NCBI GenBank assembly: GCA_002690925.1
Contig: NZGD01000251.1
Location: 1-64,000 of the forward strand
Origin: Rhodopirellula sp.
GTDB taxonomy: Bacteria; Planctomycetota; Planctomycetia; Pirellulales; Pirellulaceae
DNA: 64,000 nucleotides
Reading direction: 5' to 3'
The notes below the pieces were generated by a model. The model made no database searches, had not been told where the DNA came from, and saw nothing but the letters and a program-made list of their open reading frames with translations. Positions within the stretch are counted from its first letter, which is position 1; each line of letters starts with the position of its first letter. A program made the translations under genes and the position numbers. Positions 10,901 to 19,089 of the stretch are shown here, piece after piece.

Positions 10901-11506
10901 ACCCTGCGTGATCAGGCATTGTTCGTTGCCGGTCTGCTGACTGATCATCCCGGTGGCCCCAGCGTGAAACCTCCACAACCAGCTGGACTGTGGAAAGCTG
11001 TGGGCTATTCGGGCAGCAACACGGTTAGCTTCAAGCCTGATAACGGTGACAAAGTATATCGACGAAGCGTTTTTACGTTCTGGAAACGCACCAGTCCCCC
11101 CCCGCAAATGTCGACCTTCGACGCGCCAAGTCGCGAGTCATGCACCGCTCGCCGCGAACGAACCAATACACCGCTGCAAGCTCTACTACTGATGAACGAA
11201 ACCCAATATGTCGAATCCGCCCAAAAGCTGGCAATGCGAGCACTCGGCGCAGCGGAGATTCAGAGTCAACCGGAAACAGATCGGTTAGCCGCTCGAATAG
11301 ACTGGCTCTACGAAACAGTCTTATCGCGTCCCCCGTCCAAGAAAGAACGGTCTGAAATCCAGGGCCTGCTGAGTGACCTGATTGCCTACTACTCAGGTCA
11401 ACCTGACATGACCGCCAAGCTTTCAAAAAATGGTGATTCCACCGAGGCTGCATGGACGATTCTAGCCAGTACCGTCCTGAATCTGGATGAAGCAGTTTCC
11501 AAATGA
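7940..11506 (+). CDS. PSCyt1-DUF1549-DUF1553 exported cytochrome-like protein, long form
   Basis: A 1188-residue planctomycete protein with an N-terminal signal peptide (residues 1-30). The PSCyt1 domain has heme motif CFACH at residues 53-57. The DUF1549 domain follows (about 150-360) and ends with a second CxxCH motif, CAVCHDHKFDP, near 334. The middle (about 370-830) carries two beta-rich regions. One (about 435-630) looks like a carbohydrate-binding-type insert, and the second ends in TLLFGTDGGHAIYLNGKQI (about 700). The DUF1553 domain closes the protein (about 873-1180, LAQWLAMENHPLTARVAVNR onward). It sits 52 bases before a DUF1501 gene, the usual partner. It is thought to act outside the cytoplasm in redox-linked polymer or sugar catabolism, but its biochemical role is not established. 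Confidence 0.9.
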   Translation: MLHRPQLVAVSLLVTFGITVLPVWMQWSVADQVESINTPDFSREIRPILSDHCFACHGPDEQTREADLRLDTAEGLASVVISGDVSNSELLSRVNATHVDLVMPPPKFQKPLTSSQLQRLENWIESGAKIEQHWSFRPPVKPELPAHIGKDSPAVIDYLINQQAHAAGLKLNPRAERRTLIRRVSLDLTGLPPTREQVAAFLSDESPKSYERLVDRLLSSADFGQHVGRYWLDLVRYADTHGLHLDNYREMWPYRDWVIQAINDNMPFDEFMTQQLAGDLLPDAKQSQKVASGFNRLNVTTGEGGSIYDEVFTRNVIDRTDAFGTIFLGLTTGCAVCHDHKFDPISMEDYYSLFSYFNSLDGRALDANIKNPAPAIPVPTKDQKQQIVDFEETLIDLQQQMVQPIRTVDSAQRSWEQALIKGIEPKIERLMPTSVDSKAGTEMTIREDGSFEFIASPAAKDTTTIIAPLKSGTQWQTLHLEALVDEAKNRVGSSANGNAVLSEIVIEITDDLLEGQWLKVPITNGFADFEQKDGSFSVRQAFDSKINDSTGWAVGGHQKPGGRSAWFVIPALMAEGENGKVRIRLHYQSKFASHHLRRVRLSVSDTSPTVPIDQRITLSPVSAVGPFTVENAIAAYGRKYASQQAEFKPDEVFNHEDRPYRWQERADLTEVQIQDLPTVPDRSSVMVLHQHLSAPKATKVTLLFGTDGGHAIYLNGKQISISKEQQELNPLALEYDLDLKQGDNDLYFKVVNYSPPSRLTFAFRSPAIDTPRQLNQLLNVTEQERSEQDRVSLMNFYRKVYCLHPDWLALVDQEKGVRKALKKVNDSVSTTLVWKELAKPRQSHVLVRGQYDQLGKPVPRATPTFLPAMPASAPDNRLGLAQWLAMENHPLTARVAVNRYWQQIFGVGLVKTSEDFGSQGEPPSHPELLDFLAVDFQNHDWDVKRLFKTLVMTDAYARSSKVSPSAQKTDPENRLLARGSRHRLDAETLRDQALFVAGLLTDHPGGPSVKPPQPAGLWKAVGYSGSNTVSFKPDNGDKVYRRSVFTFWKRTSPPPQMSTFDAPSRESCTARRERTNTPLQALLLMNETQYVESAQKLAMRALGAAEIQSQPETDRLAARIDWLYETVLSRPPSKKERSEIQGLLSDLIAYYSGQPDMTAKLSKNGDSTEAAWTILASTVLNLDEAVSK

Positions 11507-11558
11507 ATGACGGTCCCTCTCAAACGAAGCTGGATATTCTTCTTTGAATTTTCCTACC

Positions 11559-13016
11559 ATGCATAACGATCCAAAAATCGCCGCGATCAACCGCCGAGCA
11601 TTCTTTTCACGTTCCTCGTCTGGAATTGGTGCCGCAGCGTTGGCATCTATCCAAGCAGAAGAATCAATGGCCGCTAATCGAGGTGTGTCGACTGGTGGGC
11701 TGGCTGGTTTACCGCATCACCAACCAAAAGCACGTCGTGCAATTTATCTGTTCATGTCCGGCGCACCGAGCCAGATGGACATGTGGGATCATAAACCCAA
11801 AATGGCAGATTGGTACGACAAGGATCTTCCCGATTCGATTCGTCAGGGTCAACGCTTAACCACCATGACCAGTGGTCAGGCAAGATTTCCGATCGCGCCA
11901 AGCATTTACAAATTTGCACGCCACGGTTCCAGCGGAACCATGGTGAGTGAACTTTTGCCGCAGATGGCAAAGAAAACGGACCAGATTGCGTTGGTCCGCT
12001 CGATGTACACCGAAGCGATCAATCATGATCCCGCCATTACCTACATCTGCACAGGAGATCAATTACCTGGCAAAGCCAGCCTCGGTTCATGGCTCAGTTA
12101 TGGACTCGGAACCGAAAACGAAAACCTGCCGGCCTTCATGGTGATGACCCCCACTTGGAGTGGTCGCAAACAGGCGCAAGCTTTGTACAACCGATTATGG
12201 GGAAGCGGTTTCCTACCCAGCAAGTATCAGGGCGTCGCCCTGCGCAGCAAAGGAGATCAAGTACTGTACCTCTCTAATCCGGATGGGGTCGACCCAACCG
12301 TACGCCGCCGGATGCTGGATTCGCTGGCCCGTCTGAATCTGGAAACGGCGGAGCAAATCGGTGACCCAGAAACCCACGCGCGAATTGCACAATATGAAAT
12401 GGCATTCAGGATGCAAACCAGTGTTCCTGAACTGTCTGACATCAGCGACGAGCCTCAGCATGTGCTGGACTTGTACGGACCGCAAGTTTCTACTCCGGGA
12501 ACGTTTGCCAATACTTGCCTGATGGCGCGACGCATGGCGGAACGGGGAGTTCGATTCACCCAGATCTTTCACCGTGGTTGGGACCAACATGGAGGCATCC
12601 CCAAGGACCTGCCAAATCAGTGCCGAGACGTTGATCAGCCATCTGCAGGTCTGCTAACGGACCTCCGCCAGCGCGGGATGCTGGATGACACACTTGTGGT
12701 CTGGGGGGGAGAATTTGGACGAACCATCTACTGCCAGGGGCCCCTTAGCAAAACCAGCTATGGTCGCGATCATCACCCCAAATGTTTTTCGATCTGGATG
12801 GCAGGTGGTGGCGTTCAGGGTGGAGTTGTCCACGGCGAAACTGATGAATTCAGTTACAATATCGTGAAAGATCCGGTGCATGTCCGCGACCTCAATGCAA
12901 CCATCCTGCACTTGATGGGCATTGACCATGACCGTTTCCGATATCCCTTCAAAGGTCTCGACCAACGCCTCACCGGTGTTGAGAAATGTCGAGTCGTCAA
13001 AGAAGTTCTTTCCTGA
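11559..13016 (+). CDS. DUF1501 protein with Tat signal, cassette 1
   Basis: A 485-residue sulfatase/alkaline-phosphatase-fold DUF1501 protein. ATG at 11559 is preferred over a TTG five codons earlier. It begins with a twin-arginine signal ([21 protein letters not shown]), so it is exported folded by the Tat system. Characteristic segments are [77 protein letters not shown] and [10 protein letters not shown] with [14 protein letters not shown]. It is encoded directly after the PSCyt1/DUF1553 gene, the standard planctomycete arrangement. A close paralogue lies at 44294-45718. The substrate is unknown. Confidence 0.92.
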   Translation: MHNDPKIAAINRRAFFSRSSSGIGAAALASIQAEESMAANRGVSTGGLAGLPHHQPKARRAIYLFMSGAPSQMDMWDHKPKMADWYDKDLPDSIRQGQRLTTMTSGQARFPIAPSIYKFARHGSSGTMVSELLPQMAKKTDQIALVRSMYTEAINHDPAITYICTGDQLPGKASLGSWLSYGLGTENENLPAFMVMTPTWSGRKQAQALYNRLWGSGFLPSKYQGVALRSKGDQVLYLSNPDGVDPTVRRRMLDSLARLNLETAEQIGDPETHARIAQYEMAFRMQTSVPELSDISDEPQHVLDLYGPQVSTPGTFANTCLMARRMAERGVRFTQIFHRGWDQHGGIPKDLPNQCRDVDQPSAGLLTDLRQRGMLDDTLVVWGGEFGRTIYCQGPLSKTSYGRDHHPKCFSIWMAGGGVQGGVVHGETDEFSYNIVKDPVHVRDLNATILHLMGIDHDRFRYPFKGLDQRLTGVEKCRVVKEVLS

Positions 13017-13072
13017 CACAGCGGCGGTCGCAAAGCCCAATTTTCTTTCCTGTCAGTTCACCAAGAAAAATA

Positions 13073-14563
13073 ATGAACCCACACAAGCTAACGCTCTGCC
13101 TGCAACTGAGCATCGCAATGGCACTCTTGAGTGCTTCAGCCCAACTGGCTGCACAAGACAGAAACTCAGACAACGTGGAACGCCCGAACGTCTTGTTCAT
13201 TTTCCTGGATGACTATGGTTGGCGGGATTGTGGATTCATGGGTTCTGATTACTACGAAACGCCTCATTTGGATGCGTTGGCCAAGTCAGGAATGATCTTC
13301 ACGAATGCCTACTCAGCGTCTGCCAACTGCGCACCAGCTCGAGCTTGCCTGCTATCCGGTCAATACACACCTCGCCACGAAATTTACAACGTGGGTACAT
13401 CGCGTCGTGGCAATCCAAAGTTTGGCAAGTGGATGCATGTTCCAGGAACAGATACATTGCCGAGGGGAATACGTACATGGGCTCATCAGATTCAGGCAGC
13501 TGGTTACCGTACTGGAACCATTGGAAAATGGCATCTTAGCGACGACCCGCTACCCTACGGGTTCGACTTCAACTTTGCGGGCACCCACAGCGGAAGCCCA
13601 CCACGTGGTTACTACCCTCCCCATCCAAAAGCACCTGGGCTGCAGGATGCTCCTTCTGACGAGTACCTCACCGATCGTTTAACAGATGAAGCGATCGGCT
13701 TCATTGATCGCAACCGCAAGCAACCCTGGTTTCTGTACCTGACACACTTTGCTGTACACACTCCGTTGCAAGGAAAATCCGAGCTTGTGGCTAAGTATGA
13801 TGCAAAGCCGAAAGGAGAACTGCATTCACACGCAGTCATGGCTGCAATGATTGAGAGTGTAGATAACGGTGTAGGACGCATCATGGACAAGCTTGAAGAG
13901 ACCGGTTTGAAAGACAACACGGTTATCTTTTTCTCATCTGACAATGGTGGATACGGTCCCGCTACCTCAATGACTCCGCTGAAAGGCTACAAGGGCACCT
14001 ACTACGAAGGTGGCATCAGAGAACCGATGTTTGTGACATGGCCGGGAGTGATTGCAGCTGGCAGCCAATCCGATGAACCGATCATCAATGTTGATTTCTA
14101 TCCAACCTTCTGTGAGATCACCAAGGCTGAATTACCGGCAAATCAGCCACGCGATGGTGAGAGTCTGATGCCAATTTTGTTACAAGACAAAACTACCTTG
14201 CAGGATCGTGCGCTGTTCTGGCATTTTCCAGCCTATCTTCAGAGCTATCAACGAATCGACGGGCAACGGGATCTGCTTTATCGAAGCCGTCCCTGCAGCA
14301 TCATACGACATGGTCGCTGGAAGCTGCATCAATATTTCGAGGATGGAGCCGTCGAGCTATACGACCTCGAAAATGACATCGGTGAATCTCAAGACCTGTC
14401 GAGCAAAAATCCCGCGAAAACGGATGAACTGCTTTCGGAATTGCGTATCTGGCAACGTGAGATCGAAGCTCCCATTCCCGCGCAACGCAACCCGCAACAC
14501 GACCCGACTGCCGAGGCTGCAGCACTGCAGAGTCTACAGCGCAAACAAAGCGAGAAAAAATGA
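13073..14563 (+). CDS. Exported sulfatase of the formylglycine type
   Basis: A 496-residue sulfatase. ATG at 13073 is chosen because it starts a signal peptide (MNPHKLTLCLQLSIAMALLS) and avoids overlap with the DUF1501 gene. The metal-binding start VLFIFLDDYGWRDCG is followed by the sulfatase signature CAPARACLLSGQYTPR. Its first Cys is the residue converted to formylglycine by a maturation enzyme (C-x-P-x-R). Further family marks are GKWHLSDD, HFAVHTPLQ and the DNGG motif (FFSSDNGGYG). It probably removes sulfate esters from polysaccharide fragments in the periplasm. It forms cassette 1 with the two upstream genes, separated by 56 bases. Confidence 0.92.
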   Translation: MNPHKLTLCLQLSIAMALLSASAQLAAQDRNSDNVERPNVLFIFLDDYGWRDCGFMGSDYYETPHLDALAKSGMIFTNAYSASANCAPARACLLSGQYTPRHEIYNVGTSRRGNPKFGKWMHVPGTDTLPRGIRTWAHQIQAAGYRTGTIGKWHLSDDPLPYGFDFNFAGTHSGSPPRGYYPPHPKAPGLQDAPSDEYLTDRLTDEAIGFIDRNRKQPWFLYLTHFAVHTPLQGKSELVAKYDAKPKGELHSHAVMAAMIESVDNGVGRIMDKLEETGLKDNTVIFFSSDNGGYGPATSMTPLKGYKGTYYEGGIREPMFVTWPGVIAAGSQSDEPIINVDFYPTFCEITKAELPANQPRDGESLMPILLQDKTTLQDRALFWHFPAYLQSYQRIDGQRDLLYRSRPCSIIRHGRWKLHQYFEDGAVELYDLENDIGESQDLSSKNPAKTDELLSELRIWQREIEAPIPAQRNPQHDPTAEAAALQSLQRKQSEKK

Positions 14564-14649
14564 ATTCGTGTCTTGTTGGAGATCGCCCAGTCAAAACCTA
14601 GCAGGTCAGAATCATTACCGGCATACAATCAAAAGATCGCCGGGCAGCT

Positions 14650-15873
14650 TTAGCTCTCAAGTACCTGTGCAACTGCGGAACAGAGTTGCTCCATGCGATT
14701 TTCGCTCATTCCAGCGACATTGATGCGGCCGCTTCCAACGATATAGATGCTGTGTTCATTCTTGAGTTGGTCAACTTGCATTTTGTTCAACCCGCTGTAG
14801 GAAAACATCCCATTTTGCGGCAGCAAGAATGTAAAGTCATGACCTGATCCAGCGGTCTTCATTGTTTCGACAAACTGGGTTCGCAACTGCTGTATTCGAT
14901 CACGCATCGCGGCAAGTTCTGCGTGCCAACTCGAAGTAAGATCCTCATCGCCTAGAATGGTGGAAACAATGGCGGCGCCATGGCGAGGTGGATTGCTGTA
15001 GTTGCAACGAACAACTTTCTTCAACTGACTCATCGATGCCTTTGCTGCAGAATCATCTGCGGCGACAAGAGTTAATCCGCCAACGCGTTCGCTGTAGAGG
15101 CCAAAATTCTTCGAGAATGAGTTGCACACGATCGCTTCTTCATTTTCTTTCAGAACCGCATGGATGCTGGCAGTATCTTCCTGCAAGCCTTTTCCGAATC
15201 CCTGATAGGCAAAGTCAATTACTGGCAGCAGGTGTTTGGACGCTAGCACTTTGGCAATTTCAGCCCACTGCTCAGGAGTCGGGTCGATGCCCGTTGGATT
15301 GTGACAACAAGCGTGCAACAGGACAGCTTCACCGGGTTTCGCCTTGGATTGCAAATCATCGATCATTCCTTCGATATCAAATGAAGTTCGATCAGCTGAC
15401 AGGTAACGATAGGATTCCATGGGCACACCTTCCGAGGCAAATACCGGGAGGTGGTTGGCCCAAGTCGGGCTGGGAGTCCACAACCGAATGGGAGCGAGTT
15501 GACTTGCCAGGAACCCTGCGGCAATTCGCAAACCACCCGTCCCGCCAGGTGTCTGCAAGGTGGCTAAGCGAGATCGATCAATCGTGTCACCAAAAATGAG
15601 ATCCCCGACTTGCGAACAATACTCAGAGACACCACTGATGGGTAAATAACCTTTGGTGACTTCACACCCAACGAGTTGCCGCTCTGCCTCTTTCACACAC
15701 TCAAGAATGGGTGTCTTTCCGGTAGCGTCCTTGTAAACACCGACGCTGAGGTTCATTTTGGTAGGGCTCGGGTCAGCAACAAACGCCTCGGTGAGACCCA
15801 AAATTGCATCAGGTGGAGCCGTGGTGATCGAGCCAAAGCGGGAAATTTTTGGTGAGTTTGCAGATTCGGTCAT
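14650..15873 (-). CDS. Aspartate/aromatic amino-acid aminotransferase
   Basis: A 407-residue class I aminotransferase that moves an amino group between aspartate or an aromatic amino acid and 2-oxoglutarate, using PLP. ATG at 15873 (MTESANSPKISRF) is preferred over a frame extending to 15945 because homologues start close to the FxxI-PDAILGL motif. Family marks are MNLSVGVYKDATGKTP, TPGGTGGLR, SPTWANH, CCHNPTGIDPT (substrate and PLP contacts) and SFSKNFGLYSERVG, whose Lys binds PLP. The length matches AspC/TyrB (about 397). It is convergent with the sulfatase gene, 86 bases apart. Confidence 0.92.
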   Translation of the reverse strand: MTESANSPKISRFGSITTAPPDAILGLTEAFVADPSPTKMNLSVGVYKDATGKTPILECVKEAERQLVGCEVTKGYLPISGVSEYCSQVGDLIFGDTIDRSRLATLQTPGGTGGLRIAAGFLASQLAPIRLWTPSPTWANHLPVFASEGVPMESYRYLSADRTSFDIEGMIDDLQSKAKPGEAVLLHACCHNPTGIDPTPEQWAEIAKVLASKHLLPVIDFAYQGFGKGLQEDTASIHAVLKENEEAIVCNSFSKNFGLYSERVGGLTLVAADDSAAKASMSQLKKVVRCNYSNPPRHGAAIVSTILGDEDLTSSWHAELAAMRDRIQQLRTQFVETMKTAGSGHDFTFLLPQNGMFSYSGLNKMQVDQLKNEHSIYIVGSGRINVAGMSENRMEQLCSAVAQVLES

Positions 15874-16165
15874 AACAATCAGCAGTGAAAAATGACAGGA
15901 AGGCCGTCCAGATACCAGTAACGTGCCCAGAATCGTAATCAACAAATGCCAAGTCGACCATTGACCATCAAAAATGCTCCTCAGAACAGCATGAGCCCGC
16001 TTTCCTGAGTATGAGGATGCTCAGGAACTTCTGAAACGTGAACGATGGTGCAGGATCGTCCGCAATGAAGCATATACTTTCCAAATCACACTTTTTCTTT
16101 TCGGCAATCCGCCCCAACCTCCGAGAACTCAGACGATGACTGGAAAATACGGGAGCCGATAAAGC

Positions 16166-17653
16166 ATGAGCAGAACAGACTGGATTGTCGTGGGCGGCGG
16201 ATCAGCCGGTTGTATTGTTGCAGCTCGTTTAGCAAACCAAATCGATTCGCGGTGTGGCAAAATCACCATCATTGAACCACCTGCCAGCACTGCCCGACGA
16301 GTGGATCGTGAGCGACCTGCCAAGTGGTTGAATCTGCTAGGTTCCGGTGAAGACTGGAACTTGGCAACTTCTGAAAATTCTCAGCTTGCCAATCGAAGCC
16401 TTCGTTGGCCGCGTGGCAAAGGCCTAGGCGGCAGCAGCCGCATCAATGCGATGATCTGGTTTCCTCCGACACGCAAAGATTTGCAGATGTTGGTCGAAGC
16501 CAGCGGTGGTGCGTGGAGCGTTCCAGAGTTGCAGCAGGACTTCAATACCCTTACCCAATTGACTCGTCCTGAACAACCTGCATGGCAAAGTGAATCAACC
16601 CGACGCTTTCTCAATGCAACAAAGCAGTTTGACGAAGGTGATGCCAGGACTTATCTACGACTTAACCGATCAGGTCGTCGCTGGAACCCGGCTGAGCTTC
16701 TCAACACGGCACGTAAGGTCGGCAGCATTGAAGTCCAACGCACCTCAGTGAACTGTTTGATCTGCAAGGGTGATCGCATCATCGGCGTAGAAACATGCGA
16801 TAGCCATGGTAAGAACGAGATGTTCGCGAACAAAGGAGTCATCATCTGTGCCGGGGCGATCGCTACCCCCGCCATCCTTATGCGGAGCGGAATCGGGCCC
16901 CGTGACCAGCTTGAAAAAGCAGGTATTGAAATCCGCGTCGAATCAGATCAAGTTGGTCAAGGTCTGCAGGATCACCTGATCATGCCAGTTATCTTTCGGG
17001 TCAGGTCGGGACAATTTGCATCCCATGCTTCGGTTCAAGATATTGCGAGATGGCATACAATGGGCACAGGTCCACTTGCTTCCAATCTGGCCGAATGCGG
17101 AGGCTTGTTCCTGAAGGATACAGTCCAAATCCATGTGACCCCTACGCATTACCTCACCTACCCAAAACCGACCGACCATGCCTTCATGACCATTGGTGTA
17201 AATGCGACGCAACCAAAAACAACGGGCATGTTGCAACTACAGTCTTCCGACCCACGAGTGCCGTTAAGAATTCATCCGCACTACCTTCAGGACACCAGCG
17301 ATCGCAACGTAATGGTTCACGGAATCCGCCTGGCACGACGGCTTGTTGCTGAAACAAATTTATCACAATGGATTGTTTCCGAAACGCTTCCCGGTGAAAA
17401 ACGCGACACCGATCAGCATTTGGAAAAAGCCATTTCCCGATACTCACAAACACTCTATCACCCGGCTGGTACTTCACGGTTGGGTGTGATGAATTCCTCA
17501 GTGGTGACCCCCGATTTTCAGCTGAAGGGATTCAGTCAAGCATGGGTCGTGGATGCCAGCGTTTTGCCGCGGCTAACCCATGGGAACCCTAATGCAACAA
17601 TCATGCTGCTGGCTTTGAAAGCAGCCAAGAATCTGCAGGAACTCTTGGGCTGA
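16166..17653 (+). CDS. GMC-family FAD-dependent oxidoreductase
   Basis: A 495-residue glucose-methanol-choline oxidoreductase. The FAD-binding motif VVGGGSAGCIVAARLA is at residues 8-23, and the GMC signature WPRGKGLGGSSRINAMIWF is near 90. A second signature GVIICAGAIATPAILMRSGIGP is near 230. The C-terminal active-site region shows YHPAGTSRLG and GNPNATIMLLALKAA, giving the conserved catalytic His/Asn pair. It oxidises a primary alcohol or sugar, and choline dehydrogenase-like is the nearest description. It has no signal peptide. The gene stands alone, with divergent aminotransferase upstream and an unrelated unknown downstream. Confidence 0.9.
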   Translation: MSRTDWIVVGGGSAGCIVAARLANQIDSRCGKITIIEPPASTARRVDRERPAKWLNLLGSGEDWNLATSENSQLANRSLRWPRGKGLGGSSRINAMIWFPPTRKDLQMLVEASGGAWSVPELQQDFNTLTQLTRPEQPAWQSESTRRFLNATKQFDEGDARTYLRLNRSGRRWNPAELLNTARKVGSIEVQRTSVNCLICKGDRIIGVETCDSHGKNEMFANKGVIICAGAIATPAILMRSGIGPRDQLEKAGIEIRVESDQVGQGLQDHLIMPVIFRVRSGQFASHASVQDIARWHTMGTGPLASNLAECGGLFLKDTVQIHVTPTHYLTYPKPTDHAFMTIGVNATQPKTTGMLQLQSSDPRVPLRIHPHYLQDTSDRNVMVHGIRLARRLVAETNLSQWIVSETLPGEKRDTDQHLEKAISRYSQTLYHPAGTSRLGVMNSSVVTPDFQLKGFSQAWVVDASVLPRLTHGNPNATIMLLALKAAKNLQELLG

Positions 17654-17658
17654 AAAAA

Positions 17659-17694
17659 TCGAACCAGTGGTGGCAACAAGGCCACTTCGAAATT
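17659..17694 (+). terminator. Weak hairpin after the GMC gene
   Basis: Six bases after the GMC stop lies AGTGG, an 11-base spacer, and CCACT, flanked by CGA/TCG that can extend the stem. An A-rich run precedes it and an AT-rich stretch follows. It may be a terminator, but there is no clear T-run. Confidence 0.3.
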
Positions 17695-17773
17695 TAATTG
17701 CTCCACCACCACCAGTCTGCTATCCTCAATCGGTCATCGCCGAGGCTAACATCTCATCCTATTGGTCTTTACC

Positions 17774-19078
17774 GTGCGTCTATCTTGGGTCCTAGCGGTC
17801 TTTCTTCTTCAGACATCAGCTTCAAATTCGATTCTTGCAGTAGGACCTCCAGAAGAATCCGCACTGAATTGGCAGGCTCCATTCACCGTTTTGTCCACGG
17901 TCAACCCCGATAGCAAACTCGTCTTGATACTGGTGACCAACGACGATGCGTTCTACAAGCATCCTGCAGGTGCAAATCAGCCGGTAGCGGCCCAACCCCC
18001 AGGTGTTGCGCAACAGGGTTGGTGCGCTGCAGAGTTTCATCACACCTGCCAACAGGTACTGCAACTGCGTCCAGATCTGAAAGACAAAATCTCGTTTCAG
18101 TCAATCTTTGCCGGTACTCCGTCGGAACTCTCAGGTGGACAACCACACACATCGCCTAAGCGGGTTGTGTGCTTTTTGTGTAACAAGCATTACAAGCTAC
18201 TTGCTCTCTCCATTGGCATCCCCAATGCGGATGACCTACTGACGCTCATTGAAGACGCTCAAGAAGTCAAAATACTGGCTGGGTTGAATGGATCAAATAC
18301 GGATCAGATGTCTGAAGCAATTGTTCAACGCAGCAAGAAAAGACTGGGGCGTCTTTGGAACATGAAATTGCAGGAAATGGTTGAGGCAAATGAGCAGGGG
18401 GACGCCTTGATCCGAGCCGGTGCAGTGGCACCTGCACCAACGGTGCTTCCCGTACAAAAACTGCTTTCAGCGTTACAGCCGACTTACAATTACGATGCTC
18501 AAACTCGTTTTGGGTTGTCAACGGGACCTGATGCAAGAAGACTCGTCATTCTCGAGCAACATTCTGAAACGCGTTATTCATGGTGTCAAACGATAATACC
18601 ATTCATCGCAGGGATGGATGTCCAGCTGAACTGGCATCTCTTCGTCGAACTGCTTTGGCAACAATGCGCGGTTACAGCTGGCGGCGATCAAACAGATTTC
18701 CTGAGATGGTTTGACGAACAGAAAAAGCTTGGCCCCTTTGTTATGGCAGTCGAGCCTCCCAGCCATGTTCAGCATTTGCCTTGGCCGCCTACGGTGGTTC
18801 CAAAAAATCGCCGGGGAACCTCGTGGCACACAACGCACGAAGCGGCAACCAAATTTTCGTTTCGCACAATCAACACCGAGCAACTCACGGCACTCGTCCG
18901 GGAACGCGATTTACGACCGATCACATTCTTTTCACCTTCGATGGTTCGTTATCTGTTTGTCTCTCCCGACAACCGCCTCCCCCATATCATTCGTGAAAAC
19001 GATCCTCCTGCACGATTCATGGGTTTGTTGAGAAGAGCCAAGACAGCTGACAAAACTGCCTTGCAGCCTATTCAGTAA
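17774..19078 (+). CDS. Exported protein of unknown function
   Basis: About 434 residues. No ATG fits, so I chose GTG at 17774 because it starts directly at a signal peptide (MRLSWVLAVFLLQTSA). A TTG at 17762 in the same frame is the alternative. The mature part contains a CxxC pair (VVCFLCNKHYKLL, about residue 135). Before it is a strand-rich segment (SKLVLILVTNDD, residues 40-51) with a possible thioredoxin-like layout. Later segments are rich in Trp and His, and the C-terminal part includes LRPITFFSPSMVRYLFV. I do not recognise the family. It lies 11 bases before the di-heme oxidoreductase gene, so the two are probably co-transcribed. That suggests an extracytoplasmic redox role (inference from position). 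Confidence 0.7.
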   Translation: MRLSWVLAVFLLQTSASNSILAVGPPEESALNWQAPFTVLSTVNPDSKLVLILVTNDDAFYKHPAGANQPVAAQPPGVAQQGWCAAEFHHTCQQVLQLRPDLKDKISFQSIFAGTPSELSGGQPHTSPKRVVCFLCNKHYKLLALSIGIPNADDLLTLIEDAQEVKILAGLNGSNTDQMSEAIVQRSKKRLGRLWNMKLQEMVEANEQGDALIRAGAVAPAPTVLPVQKLLSALQPTYNYDAQTRFGLSTGPDARRLVILEQHSETRYSWCQTIIPFIAGMDVQLNWHLFVELLWQQCAVTAGGDQTDFLRWFDEQKKLGPFVMAVEPPSHVQHLPWPPTVVPKNRRGTSWHTTHEAATKFSFRTINTEQLTALVRERDLRPITFFSPSMVRYLFVSPDNRLPHIIRENDPPARFMGLLRRAKTADKTALQPIQ

Positions 19079-19089
19079 GAGGGAATTCA